A program made the position numbers and the translations under genes. Shown here piece by piece: positions 24,351-35,568 of a stretch of 64,000 nt of DNA (positions are counted from its first letter, which is position 1; each line of letters begins with the position of its first letter). Source of the DNA: Silene conica (lineage: Eukaryota; Streptophyta; Magnoliopsida; Caryophyllales; Caryophyllaceae); assembly GCA_029255685.2 (NCBI GenBank), contig CM055314.2, forward strand, positions 70,010,815-70,074,814, written 5' to 3'. Under the pieces are notes generated by a model. The model was not told the DNA's origin. It ran no database searches and saw only the letters and a list, made by a program, of their open reading frames with translations.

Positions 24351-26899
24351 CTAGACTTAATGCCCGGGCGATGCCCGAGCCAACATGTAAGATCTTTTCG
24401 ATAATATCTACCAAATAAGTTACATTATAGAATAAGGCACTGAATTAAATTCGAAGTCATTTGAATTAATTTAATTTGACTTTATTAAACTTAAATTAAG
24501 TTATCTTAACAAAATATAAAGATAACTAAATTTAAATTAACTTCATTTTACTTAAGTAAATTAAACTAAACCGAGCTGAAGTGGGTTTCGAGATTATTGT
24601 TGTATATACGGTCATAAATTAAATAATGTTCGATTTTTAAGTTCGTTTTTAAAAGAGATAAATATTTCGGATTTTAATTAGATTGTAATCCTACACTCTT
24701 TCGATTCCGGTCATTTTGTTTGCCTATTTCATTTTGTCATGTCTCGATAAATTGTTTTCTTTTCTATTTAAGGAATTCCTTTGGTGAACAATTTGAACAT
24801 TCATACTCAATTATGTGTTTTTTTCGAAAATTATACTCTTAATGATGATGTCCAATTACCTTTTTTATAATGAGCATAGCGTGACTCGTTGGTCAAACTA
24901 CTTTTAAGTATCGATGAATCGGTCTTTTTGATAAAATTGATGAAATACGTTACATTATAGAATACAAAGTGTTTTGTCTGAACGGATATTTTACTCTCAC
25001 AAAAATACAAGTGGACATGCAATTGTGATAAAGTGGAGCACCATATGGATAGTGTAACTTGCATTATGTGAAAGGGACATTACCGGTCTTCAACTTGTGA
25101 CGGATAGTGTACGTCAGTACACCTTACAATGAAAATTGTGTATAGAATAAGGCACTGAACTTACTACTTTTTTTCATTATTATATCCTATACTAATATAC
25201 TATATTACTAAGCACTATTCTATTCACTAAGATATAAAGATTTCATAATCAATATAAATTCTAGTTCTAGTATAATTTAGCTATTAGAGTTTGGTATGCT
25301 AATTAAGAACATAATACTATTAGGTACCGGAGAAGTGGTTTAAGCGTAGTAGGAATTAATTGATTCATCATTATTTTTTTGTATTTTTCATGTTGTACCG
25401 TTTAAATTGCATCAACTTCTATCATACTCCGTAAGGGGATAGTCAAAATCCATTGGAAATCATCCTACTCATACACAAACACATCAAAACTTTAACATGA
25501 GGAAGGCTATATGAAAACAACAAAATTATACTCACATACACTCACAATATAGTCTTGAAAGGCAAAATATACATGTGTGAAAATAGAGACGTGAATGTAG
25601 GAAATATACTCAAGCGACTAATTGAACACTCGAACATATCATTGATGATTCATGAAATAAAAATATTACAAAGTACCTCCTATCATTCTGAGTACTTACC
25701 AAGGAGGAACACCCTTGGTCAATAGTTTATATGCATAATGACGATATATATAGCTCTTCAGAAATCCCTGAAAAGGAATAATCGCTTGTACGCTGCTATT
25801 AGCACTGGCTATGGTCTTTCTTATATGCATACTGCCTTTTTAAAGGCAACGATAATTTGAATGCAATTGTGCATTTGAGCCTTACCCTCCATTGAAATTA
25901 GCCCGATTTCCTTATCCAAATCGTATGTCCCGTCTGAGCATAATATAATCATCAAAACATAGACGTGTTAAAGGGCTGATAAAATAAGCAAATTGAAATT
26001 AAAATATGCGTAAAAAAGGTTGAATCACAACATACAGTTCATTGATTTTGATTTTTTGGAAGATTGTTATATATACTTTGTCCCAATTACTTGTTAACGT
26101 TTGATTAAATATTTCCTACCAAAAATAAAAAGAATAAGCAGGTGAATAAGATGACATAAATCTTAGCTCAAAATTAGCTTTATAATTCTTAACTTAGTAA
26201 AACAATGCCAATTATCAAACATATTCCTTTTCCGGTGAACTATTTGAAAAATTATTTCGTTATGATTGAATTGTTGGAAAATTTACTTCCAACGTGAATG
26301 ACCCTATTATGCCGCCAATCTTACCCGAACTTACAAACAAAATTACAAATTAGTACTTCAGAAAAAAAATACAGAGTATATTCATATTAAGATTATGAGA
26401 CAATATATAATCATAAGGCAGCCAGTAAACACACCATGAATAATACAAATAATACACAATACACAATCACGGTTACATCGAAGTTAAGAAAAAATAAAAT
26501 AAAAATAAAAAAGAATATGATAATTGTAAATTAGGTTTTTTGTGTTAATCTGATGTACTCGCTTGATATTTATACTTCATCGATGAAGTTGTTCAAGTCG
26601 TATAAAAATCAATAACTAATTAATATTACTATTTGAAAGATAGAGTATATGTGAAACTTCATCAAAGCAAAATTGCAAACTTATCTTTTCCTCTAATAAA
26701 ATTGTAACTTTATCAATTAATTTGTTTAATAGTTAACTGTATCACCTAATTTGTGTTTTAAAAACGTTTTAGATGTTATCTTTTACTAAATTACTTCGCA
26801 AAAATAAAAATTAACGTTTTAATTAAAACCTATTATTATATTATTCAACCAATCCTGTCGCTCGAAAAAAGCTTTCTTTAATAATAATATATAGATAGA
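24351..26899 (-). mobile_element. Candidate Helitron, minus strand
   Basis: Its 3' end on the minus strand has a hairpin of CGGGC and GCCCG arms (about 24362-24378) and then CTAG at 24354-24351, followed by T (A at 24350). A possible 5' end, ATCTATATATTATTATTAAAG, lies near 26899-26895 on the minus strand. The interior is AT-rich with no Rep/helicase sequence. The pairing of the two ends is inferred. Confidence 0.3.
24426..25159. repeat. 696-bp segment between perfect 19-bp direct repeats
   Basis: TATAGAATAAGGCACTGAA occurs at 24426-24444 and again at 25141-25159. The first 16-base part GTTACATTATAGAATA is also echoed near 24950. Long target duplications of this size are typical of LINE insertions, but I see no poly-A tail or LINE protein. 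It may be an internal duplication. Confidence 0.4.
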
Positions 26900-27050
26900 T
26901 ACAACTAATATATTTGCTAAAATTTTTAATATTAAGAAAATGTGTACGTATATTATACTTCACATTTTCTTGTTTCAATATGTAATTTTTTTCAATTTTA
27001 TTAAAAGTAATACACATGAAGGTATTCTGGAAATCATCATTATCATTATA
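25160..27050. other. AT-rich intergenic DNA, no gene seen
   Basis: Low-complexity AT-rich sequence with many stops in all frames. Part of it may belong to the candidate Helitron ending at 24351. Nothing else supported. Confidence 0.55.
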
Positions 27051-27555
27051 TCATCATTATATATATTAAAGAATCTTGTAAAACCGCTGATATGACGCAA
27101 TGTGGTTTTAGAATTAGTCTAATGGAGCTCTCTCATTCAACCTCAGAATTTTAGTTTTTTTCAGCCAATAACGTGAACAATAGTAGCCATGTCACCTTCC
27201 ATTAATCGATTTTATATTGTTTCCATTTTCTGCAATATATCGAATATAATTATCTTAATTTTGTTTCTTTAATTAATTTACATATATCTTTTTTTTACAG
27301 GAAATTTACATATATCTTAAAGTTTATCAAATCTGAATTTTATAGTTTTCTTTTTAACGATGTCTTAATAGTTCCATTTTTATACCACCTCACAATTATT
27401 ACTCCTATTAACATTATCATATGTTATCTTATTATATATTATCAACAATTTTTTCAAATGTCCTTATGTATATATATATTAATTTTTTTTCGTTTTTATT
27501 TTAAGTATAGATGTTCAATAAATAAAATTTCTGGTTATATATATAATAAATATAA

Positions 27556-28678
27556 GGGTTTTTCCCATTGATGCCCCTTTGGTTTTCACTTTTCCCACTT
27601 GTACCCCTGCGTATAGCACTTTACTAGCCGTACCCCTAAACTTAATTAGTTAAACCCATCAGTAGTCAAACATGTTTATGCCGTCTGTTTTAGGCGTTAA
27701 GTGCCATATTGGCATTCTATTTGTCAAATAAGCACCTGACTTGGCAAAGGATATTCTCATTGATGCCCCTGTGGTTTTCATTTTTCCCATTTGTACCCCT
27801 GCGTAAACAATAATAAAAAGGAATGAAAAATTTGTTGGAATTGAAATTACATGAATCGGATATCCGATTTAAAGTTCAAATTTTCCGATGTTTAATCCAA
27901 TGCATTACAAATATATCTTATTGTTGATAACCGAAGATTTACCGAAACATTCAATTGTTAAATTTACTTAAATAGTAAAAGTGTCAGAAATATTTTGATT
28001 AAAAAATAAAAAATTTACCCGACCTCAAATTAGCTATAAAAGACTATAAATACAAAATTTATCGAAACCGAAAAAATATGGGAAAAATTAAGATAGATCA
28101 AAAGAAAGGGGGATTGAAAATCTAAAATTTAGTTGGTGCGTCAATGATGAAATAGATAAGTGACGCCGCAGGATCAATATGAGCATTGACAAGTAATGAC
28201 ACTCGTCTTGTTTGTCGTTTTGGTCCACTTAATATAAAATAAGTTGTGAATGTTAGATAATATTTTTTCTAAATAAAATAAAAGGTAATATATAACGGTA
28301 TTATCTCATGTGATATAAAAAGAGATATAATAAACGATATATTACAATTTTTTATTAATTTAAAAGGGGTATAATAAGCAATAAGGTTTTAAAGATATCA
28401 GCTCAACCTCGAAACCGAAAATGCAAAAATGCAGGGATACAAGTGGGAAAAGAAAATATCACAAGGGCATCAATGGGAAAAATCCTTTGCCAAGCCAGAT
28501 GCTTATTTGGCAAATAGAGTGCCAACATGGCACTTAACGCCTAAAACAGACGGCATAAACATGTTTCGCTACTGATGGGTTTAACTAATTAAGTTTAGGG
28601 GTACGGCTAGTAAAGTGTTGTACACAGGGGTACAAGTGGGAAAAGTGAAAACCACAGGGGCATCAATGGGAAAAACCC
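27556..28678. mobile_element. 1.1-kb DNA transposon with ~250-bp TIRs
   Basis: The left arm (27556-27806) begins GGGTTTTTCCCATTGATGCC, and the right arm (28429-28678) is its inverted copy. Both arms contain the same blocks (GTACCCCTAAACTTAATTAG, GACGGCATAAACATG). Within each arm a ~50-bp terminal block is repeated once. The ~620-bp core is AT-rich and non-coding. Flanks match at 7 of 9 bases when offset by one, so a degenerate 9-bp TSD and a MULE-type origin are possible but unproven. Confidence 0.75.
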
Positions 28679-28723
28679 AAAAAAATAATTTGTCGTCTTC
28701 TTTTAAAATAAAAGTACACAGCC

Positions 28724-28750
28724 CCCGTGATTTTTCACGGGTTACACTAA
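28724..28750 (+). other. Helitron-type 3' end (internal)
   Basis: Stem CCCGTGA / TCACGGG with TTTT loop, then TTACACTAA. It is preceded by the same AATTTGTCGTCTTCTTTTAA block as the end at 29063. The base after CTAA is A, not the usual T. Confidence 0.55.
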
Positions 28751-29063
28751 AAAATAAAATGCTGAAGACAACATTCATTATGAATGAGAGACCTTCATTA
28801 TGTCAGGACTGTGTTGGTTGTAAGAACGTATTTTAATGTCCGCCATTTTACAGAATTTGAAATATCAACATTGACGTTAACTCACCATTATTTTTTCAAT
28901 AAGTTTAACATCTTTAAGAAACTTACAAAATATTAACGATCCTAATAAAACGAAAACTTCAAGATGTACTTATGAACAATTTTGATTATATAATAACTAT
29001 AATTTGTCGTCTTCTTTTAAAAAAAATACACAACCCCGTGATTTTTCACGGGTGTTACACTAA

Positions 29064-29450
29064 TTATATATATATAAAAAGAATGTACAAATGCTGACGT
29101 GGCGCAATAATATTTCAGAAATTGCATTTTGAAGCATTCTCATTCACTTTTGGGTTTGTTAGTGTTAAAACAACCAATAAGAGTAAAAGTCAAAACTTAA
29201 TTCAATTATTAAACCTAAACGTAATAAATACAAAATCGTCTTAATTATACTCTTCAATTTAATATTGTTATATTAATTATGAGTAGTTAACCTGCGTCTC
29301 CTTTTGGATTACGTTTTGCGAGAAATTTCTATTCTATTATCCAACTAAAACCTCATTTATTGGAAAGTAATAAGTTTTCATTTTTTAATTATATTTTATA
29401 TTTTTCAAGTTATATATCACACTTTTAATATCGATTTGGTCTTATATATC

Positions 29451-29493
<43 letters not shown>

Positions 29494-29634
29494 TATATAT
29501 GTACTTTTTGATTTTTTTTTTTAACTATTTACATATACACTCCATATGTTATTAGTATATCTAAAAACGTTAGTTGATCCTTCCTCAATATAGAAATTAA
29601 ACAACTCCGTGAATTTTCACGGGTGTTACGTTAG
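29064..29634 (+). mobile_element. Candidate short Helitron or fragment
   Basis: It starts right after the preceding CTAA with TATATATAAAAAGAATGTAC and a GCTGACGTGGCGCAATAAT block like that of the other 5' ends. The 3' end is a CCGTGAA/TTCACGG hairpin (29607-29622), then GGTGTTACGTTAG and T. The terminal CTAG has decayed to TTAG. A TTA/AT microsatellite (29447-29503) lies inside. Non-coding. Confidence 0.4.
29447..29503. repeat. (TTA)n(TA)n microsatellite
   Basis: A pure TTA run passes into a pure AT run. Confidence 0.9.
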
Positions 29635-29654
29635 TATAAGTATAATTACATTTA

Positions 29655-29920
29655 GGGGACGTTTGGTTAGAGAAAGGGAAAGTGAAAGGAAATAAGAAAG
29701 GGTAAGAGGGGGAAAGGAAATGGAGTACCTAAAACTCCTTTTTATTTGTTCCCTTTCCATCCAATTTCATTATTGTTCCCTCTTTCTTTTTTGGGATAAT
29801 TTTGTATGGTCCAAAATCAATTTGATGATGTGGAACTCTGTGTAGTGTATGGTCCAAACTGATTTCCGTATTTATTATACCAAAATAAAAAGGGAACAAC
29901 AAAGAAAATACGAGAAAGTA
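29655..29920 (+). repeat. MITE-like sequence, family 1
   Basis: It starts GGGGACGTTTGGTTAGAGAA, a common plant MITE opening, followed by purine-rich GAAAGG blocks. A CT-rich inverted counterpart (GTTCCCTTTCC, 29749) could form a hairpin. Its relative on the minus strand is at 23330-23445. The right end is not defined. Confidence 0.35.
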
Positions 29921-30964
29921 TATTCTAAACAACATACTCTTTACTGTTTGATTTAAAGTATTTATCAAAAATATTAGCTTCATAAATCTTAAAACAAGAG
30001 ATTAAAAAAATAAAAACAAAAAGGGTTTGTTATAATCCGCCCATAGTTTTACTAATTCCGCCCCTGACATATTACATTATTGTCCTTGAGTTATTAAAAC
30101 TTATTTATACACTACTTCCTTGTTTCTTTCTCATTTTCAAATTCCGATTTCAGAATTGAAAAAACTCGTTTCAAAAATTAACTAAAATCAAAATCGACTT
30201 AGAAAAAATCAAAACCGCACATATCAATTTTCATTAGTTAAGTATTTTAGTAAAGTTAATTTTCGTTTAATATTAAACTATTAAACGATAATTAATGACA
30301 ACAACAATAATAACCAAAAACGCGATTAAATTAAATACACCGGAAAATTTTAAACAGCCATAACTGTTTTCTCGGGTGTTCGATCTTTTTGCAAATCGAT
30401 TAAATTTTCGAGATGAACACAACGACAAAAACTTGAAAAATGGGATCATTCATGTAAAACACACAAACTAGTCAAGACCGGTTCATGTAAATAAATCACA
30501 CGAAAGAGCCCATGTCAGCACAAACTGGCTTTAATTCTTAACCAATGAGAAATCATCTTTTTATTCTATTTAAATTAGAGGAAGACTGTTGATAATATTA
30601 TCCTCATTCTTAAGAGTTAAGTGTTTATCACAAACAATTTTCCCTTAACTTTTACTCCCTCGTGTTTAAGATTTTCTTCCATTTGTGTTATGAGCACAAA
30701 CATTAAGAGAAAGAATAAAATATGAGTAAAAAAGTTGAGTGATTTCGACGATAAGAGAGAGTGATAGATAATTAGGAGTTAAATAAGAAATTATGGAGCC
30801 AAAATATTAAGGAAATGAATAAAGTATGAATAAAAGTATGAACTAGGATCTGATAATAAGGAGGGAGGAATAAAATAAGAGTAAATATTCAAAATAAGAA
30901 AGAGGAAGAAAACTTAAATAATATGTTTAAGGAATTAGGTAAGAAAATGGTAAATAAAATGGAG

Positions 30965-30967
<3 letters not shown>
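29921..30967. other. AT-rich intergenic DNA, no gene seen
   Basis: A sequence resembling a TIR end (ATCCGCCCATAGTTTTACTA, near 30036) has no inverted partner that I could find. TACTCCCTCGTG near 30653 and AAGGAGGGAGG near 30860 may be the two ends of a decayed Stowaway-like MITE. No coding sequence. Confidence 0.4.

Positions 30968-31057
<90 letters not shown>
30968..31057. repeat. (AT)n microsatellite
   Basis: About 90 bp of pure AT dinucleotide abut the left end of the fold-back element. A shorter AT run (about 34998-35012) abuts its right end. Confidence 0.95.
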
Positions 31058-31060
<3 letters not shown>

Positions 31061-31229
31061 TAGAGGCCGGATCACGTGAGGCCGCCTATTACGGTGAGGC
31101 CGCCGAACCCTTACTATGTTTCACATGATTTTCAATGTTCATTGTACTAATTTCAATGGGATGTAAATTATGGGTCATTCTAGCATTTTATTTGGCCCAA
31201 ATATTTTCTCTATCTAAAAAAATTATCCA

Positions 31230-32455
31230 TTTTGCTCTTTTTCTTATTTCGTAAAATTTGGACTTAAAATATTTGTTACTCACAAAATATATAATTTTTT
31301 ATTTCGTGAATCTTGATCTTAAATTTGTGAAACTCGGACCTTATTTCGTGAAACTTGAATTTAAAATGTTTGTTTACTCACAAAATGTTTAATTTCTTAT
31401 TTCGTGAATCTTGGACCTTAATTTGTGAAACCGTAACCTTATTTCGTGAAACTTGGAATTAAAATGTATGTTCACTCACCAAATATTTAATTTCTTTTTT
31501 CGTGAATCTTGGACCTTAATTTGTGAAACCGAAACCTTATTTCGTGAAACTTGAAATTAAAATGTTTGTTCACTCACCAAATGTTTAATTTCTTATTTCG
31601 TGAATTTTGAACCTTAATTTGTGAAACCGGAACCTTTTTTCGTGAAACTTGGAATTAAAATGTTTGTTTTTTCACAAAATGTTTAATTTCTTATTTTGTG
31701 AATCTTGGACCTTAATTTGTGAAACCGGAACCTTATTTCGTGAAACTTGGACTTAAAATGTTGGTTTATTTACAAAATGTAAAATTTCTTATTTCGTGAA
31801 TCTTGGACCTTAATCTGTGAAACCGGAACCTTATTTCGTGAAACTTGGACTTAAAATTTTTATTTACTCACAAAATGTTTAATTTCTTATTTCGTGAATC
31901 TTGGACCTTAATTTGTGAAACCGGGAGTTTATTTCGTGAAACTTAGACTTAAAATCTTTGTTTATTCACGAAATGTTTAATTTTTTATTTCGTGAATCTT
32001 GGACTTTAATTTGTGAAACCGGGAGTTTATTTCGTGAAACTTAAACTTAAAATGTTTGTTTATTCACAAAATGTTTAGTTTCTTATTTCGTGAAGTTTGG
32101 ACATTAATTTGTGAAACCGGGACCTTATTTCGTGAAATTTGGTCTTAAAATGTTTGTTTATTCATAAAATGTATAATTTTTTATTTTGTGAATTTTGGAC
32201 CTTGATTTGTGAAACCGGGACCTTATTTTGCGAAACTTCGACATAAAATGTTTGTTTACTCACAAAATGTTTAATTTCTTATTTCGTGAATCTTGGACCT
32301 TAATTTGTGAAACCGGAACGTAATTTCGTGAAACTTGGATTTAAAATGTTTCTGTACTCACGAAATGTATAATTTCTTAATTTCGTGAATCTTGGACTTT
32401 AATTTGTGAAATCGGGACCTTATTTCGTGAAACTTGGACTTAAAATGTTTGTGAA
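31230..32455 (+). repeat. 98-bp tandem array, left arm (about 12 units)
   Basis: The units carry TTATTTCGTGAATCTTGGAC, then AATTTGTGAAACCGG, then TTATTTCGTGAAACTTGG, then ACTCACAAAATGTTTAATTT. The conserved TCGTGAATC base falls at 31403, 31501, 31599 and 31697, an exact 98-bp period. Units are roughly 85-95% alike by eye. Confidence 0.9.
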
Positions 32456-32493
32456 TCTAACAAATAAACATTTGACATTGGACATATATTTTT

Positions 32494-32562
32494 CATCTAT
32501 ATGGGACTCGAACCCACACCTTGCGCAATAGCGCTATGCTCTACCTTTTGAGCTAATAGATG
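32494..32562 (-). other. tRNA-like sequence at centre of fold-back element
   Basis: On the minus strand a perfect 7-bp acceptor-like stem (CATCTAT with ATAGATG) encloses two arms. One is a D-arm with GCTC/GAGC stem inside an A-box-like TAGCTCAAAAGGTAGAGC. The other is a T-arm GTGGG-TTCGAGT-CCCAT containing the B-box GGTTCGAGTCC. The middle does not form a normal anticodon arm: it folds as GCGC-TATT-GCGC. The total is only 69 nt. It looks like a tRNA-derived pol III promoter-like module rather than a working tRNA. Confidence 0.6.
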
Positions 32563-32599
32563 ATATAGTGCAAAAATCAATTCACGCAATAAAAAATAA

Positions 32600-32790
32600 G
32601 AAACACTTCAAAAAAACTTGTGAATCCTGGGCCTGATCTTGTGATGTCTAAACCAGATTTTGTGAATCTTGGATCTAATTTTGTGAACTCTTGACCTAAT
32701 CTTGTGAATCTTGGACCTAATCTTGTGAATCCTGAACCTAATTTTGTGAATCCTAGACCTAATATTGTGAATCTTGGACTTGATTTTGTG
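32600..32790 (+). repeat. ~27-bp repeat next to tRNA-like sequence
   Basis: Units of the form TTTTGTGAATCTTGGACCTAA recur about seven times. They are the GTGAATC half of the left-arm unit, reduced to a short period. Confidence 0.75.
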
Positions 32791-32929
32791 CCTTAGGGTT
32801 AATCTTGCACCATGTTGTCATACTTGTCTATGAAGCAAATAAAACAAGCTGTAAAATTCAGAAACGAGGCCTATAAAATTCACAAAATAGTAGGAAGAGC
32901 AAAACATGTGATTTCAAACACTTAGAAGC

Positions 32930-34262
32930 AAATTTCGGAATATTGTCTTCTAGGTTCACAAAACAAGCTCTAAAATTCACAAAAAAATGTCTGAGATTCA
33001 CAAAATAAGTAAAAGAGCAGAGGTTTCACAATATAAGCGTTAGGATTCACAAAATAAGGTCTAGGATTCACAAAATAAAAAAAAAAGGTGATTCCAACCA
33101 TTTATGATCAAGTTTCACAATATCACCTTCTAGTTCCACAATATAAGCTCTAGGATTCACAAAACAAGATCTAGGATTCACAAAAGAAAATAAAGAGCAA
33201 AATAGGTGATTCCAACTATTTATGATCAAGTTTCACAATATCACTTTCTAGTTTCACAATATAACTGTTAGGATTCACAAAATAAGGTCTAGGATTCACA
33301 AAATAAAAAAAAAAGTGATTCCAACCATTTATGATCAAGTTTCACAATATCACCTTCTAGTTTCACAATATAAGCGTTAGGATTCACAAAATAAGGTCTA
33401 GGATTCACAAAATAAAAAGAGGTGATTCCAACCATTTATGATCAAGTTTCACAATATCACCTTCTAGTTTCACAATATAAGCTCTAGGATTCACAAAACA
33501 AGATCTAGGATTCACAAAAGAAAATAAAGAGCAAAATAGGTGATTTCAACCATTTATGATCAAGTTTCACAATATCACTTTCTAGTTTCACAATATAAGC
33601 GTTAAGATTCACAAAATAAGGTCTAGGATTCACAAAAAAAAAAAAGTGATTCCAACCATTTATGTTCAAGTTTCACAATATCACCTTCTAGTTCCACAAT
33701 ATAAGCTCTAGGATTCACAAAACAAGATCTAGGATTCACAAAAGAAAATAAAGAGCAAAATAGGTGATTCCAACCATTTATGATCAAGTTTCACAATATC
33801 ACTTTCTAGTTTCACAATATAAGCGTTAAGATTCACAAAATAAGGTCTAGAATTCACAAAATAAAAAAAAAAGTGATTCCAACCATTTATGTTCAAGTTT
33901 CACAATATCACCTTCTAGTTCCACAATATAAGCTCTAGGATTCACAAAATAAAAAAAGTGATTCCAACCATTTATGATCAAGTTTCACAATATCACCTTC
34001 TAGTTTCACAATATAAGCGTTAGGATTCACAAAATAAGGTCTAGAATTCACAAAATAAAAAAAGGTGATTCCAACCATTAATGATCAAGTTTCACAATAT
34101 CATCTTCTAATTTCACAATATAAGCGTTAGGATTCACAAAATAAGGTCTAGGATTCACAAATTAAAAAAAGGTGATTCCAACCATTTATGATCAAGTTTC
34201 ACAATATCACCTTCTAGTTTCACAATATAAGCGTTAGGATTCACAAAATAAGGTCTAGGATT
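32930..34262 (-). repeat. Right-arm repeat array, inverted relative to left arm
   Basis: About eleven units of roughly 85-120 bp contain AGGATTCACAAAATAAGG, TTATGATCAAGTTTCACAAT and CTAGTTTCACAATATAAGC. Read as reverse complement they give TTATTTTGTGAATCCTAGAC, close to the left-arm unit. Poly-A runs of variable length account for the irregular period. Confidence 0.85.
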
Positions 34263-35012
34263 GATGACCAAGTTTAAGGAGCATATAACTTAATTCATGA
34301 ACTGTAAGGAGCGTACAAATACGAGCGAAGTAAAATCAAACACATACAATTCAATTAACACATCAAAATCTAACAAGTAACAATTGCAAATCTGCAAAAA
34401 GACATTGATGAACAAGTAATTCGAATTGAAAAGGCGTAAGAATGCGAGAGACAGTAAAATCTTGATGATGATCGGTAAATTAAGTTCGATGACGATCGGT
34501 AAATTAGAAGGAAACGGAAATTCCTGAGCACATGAATATCATATAAATCAAATCAAAATCAAAATTTGAACTAATCAATCAACTGTGAAAATAATCATCA
34601 ATCATACCGAAAACATAATAAATCAATAACACAGGTCGATGAATGCGAAAAATGTAATCAAAGAATACAGTAAATCAATGAATATAATTAGTGCAAATGA
34701 AGATATGAAGATCTGAAAGTAGAGAGAAAAGGAAGTACCTTGGATAAATGGAGATGCGATGAGCAGGAGAGCGAAGAAAAAAATAAACCTTGATCGCCAT
34801 TGTTGTTGTAGAGAGAAAAAGTGAGGTTAGATGAGTTTACAGATTAAATGAGCATGAGTGGAATACGAAAGCAATTAGATGAGTTTTGTAGGGAGGGCAC
34901 GTGTTAGAATCTAGTGTGTCTGTTGCTTTTAGATCTGACGGCTATGATGAGTACAGCGGCCTCACCCTAAGAAGAGTGCCTCACGTGATTCAATTTCATA
35001 TATATATATATA

Positions 35013-35387
35013 TTGTTCAGACTCATTTTAGACTCGATTCGGAATTTATACATTATGTGATCCCTCAAACTCTACTTTTCTAGGTCACTGTTCTAGGTGA
35101 GGTCTTAAAAAAACATATTTTTTTTACACATGAGAGTCATTTATTAGATTACATCCCTCGAATTTGTACAAGTTCTGGATTTAAAAGATTCAACTTAACA
35201 CTTTGTTAACATTTGGTAAATTGTTGATGTCTTGAGTGAGTTTTATCTCAAAACTACCAATAATCTTAATTTTAGCTAATTATAACAATTTTTGTTAATT
35301 TTAATTTTCTTGTTGATTGAGGTGTATGATGATTTGATACACCCGATCGATGAATCTAAAAAAGTTCGATTAAGAGATAAAGACATA
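35013..35387. other. Intergenic DNA, no gene seen
   Basis: AT-rich sequence between the fold-back element and the Stowaway MITE. No feature supported. Confidence 0.55.
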
Positions 35388-35568
35388 CTTCCTTTCTCCA
35401 GGTCAATTATTATCCTTTAAAGGAGAGAGTTAACTACTGATAACATGTGGACAAAATTGAGTGTAAACGATTAAATTACTAATCAAATGTATTTCTAAAA
35501 TCGAAATGATAACAATTGATTAGGACACTTAAAATGAAAGAGGATAACAATTGACCGGGACTAGAGAG
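35388..35568. mobile_element. Stowaway-like MITE (181 bp)
   Basis: The left end CTTCCTTTCTCCAGGTCAAT and the reverse-complemented right end CTCTCTAGTCCCGGTCAATT are imperfect TIRs of the Stowaway (CTCCCTCCGT...) type. A TA target duplication lies on both sides (35386-35387 and 35569-35570). Non-coding, mobilised in trans by Tc1/mariner transposases. Confidence 0.8.

Larger units (their letters stand above)
27051..29063 (+). mobile_element. Helitron, non-autonomous, with nested TIR element
   Basis: A 5' end TCATCATTATATATATTAAA at 27051 (preceded by A) leads into GAATCTTGT and a GATATGACGCAATGTGG block shared with the other Helitron 5' ends of this window. The 3' end at 29063 is a 7-bp-stem hairpin (CCCGTGA...TCACGGG, 29035-29052), then TGTTACACTAA, followed by T. 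A second, nearly identical 3' end is present at 28724-28750. The TIR element 27556-28678 lies inside. No Rep/helicase coding. Confidence 0.5.
31059..34991. mobile_element. 3.9-kb fold-back-like element with repeat-array arms
   Basis: The ends are inverted. The left end reads ATCACGTGAGGC, ten variable bases, then GGTGAGGCCGC (31071-31103). The right end carries the same blocks as reverse complement (34991-34955). The left arm is a 98-bp tandem array (31230-32455). The right arm (32930-34262) is an array of ~85-120 bp units that resembles the reverse complement of the left. A tRNA-like sequence and a ~27-bp repeat lie between. A non-repeated 690-bp segment (34263-34950) precedes the right end. 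No transposase. It is flanked by AT microsatellite on both sides, so the target duplication cannot be read. Class is uncertain: fold-back or non-autonomous MULE. Confidence 0.6.

Noticed and set aside
28581-28836. Overlapping plus and minus frames of 65-73 codons
   Set aside because: They lie in the TIR and Helitron end, with no family similarity.
32494-32562. A functional tRNA gene
   Set aside because: It is only 69 nt and the middle does not form a 5-bp stem with a 7-base anticodon loop. Kept only as tRNA-like.
31230-34262. Regularly spaced repeats that look CRISPR-like
   Set aside because: Units are about 98 bp, directly tandem, diverged and without unique spacers, in a plant nuclear context; they are arms of a fold-back-like element.
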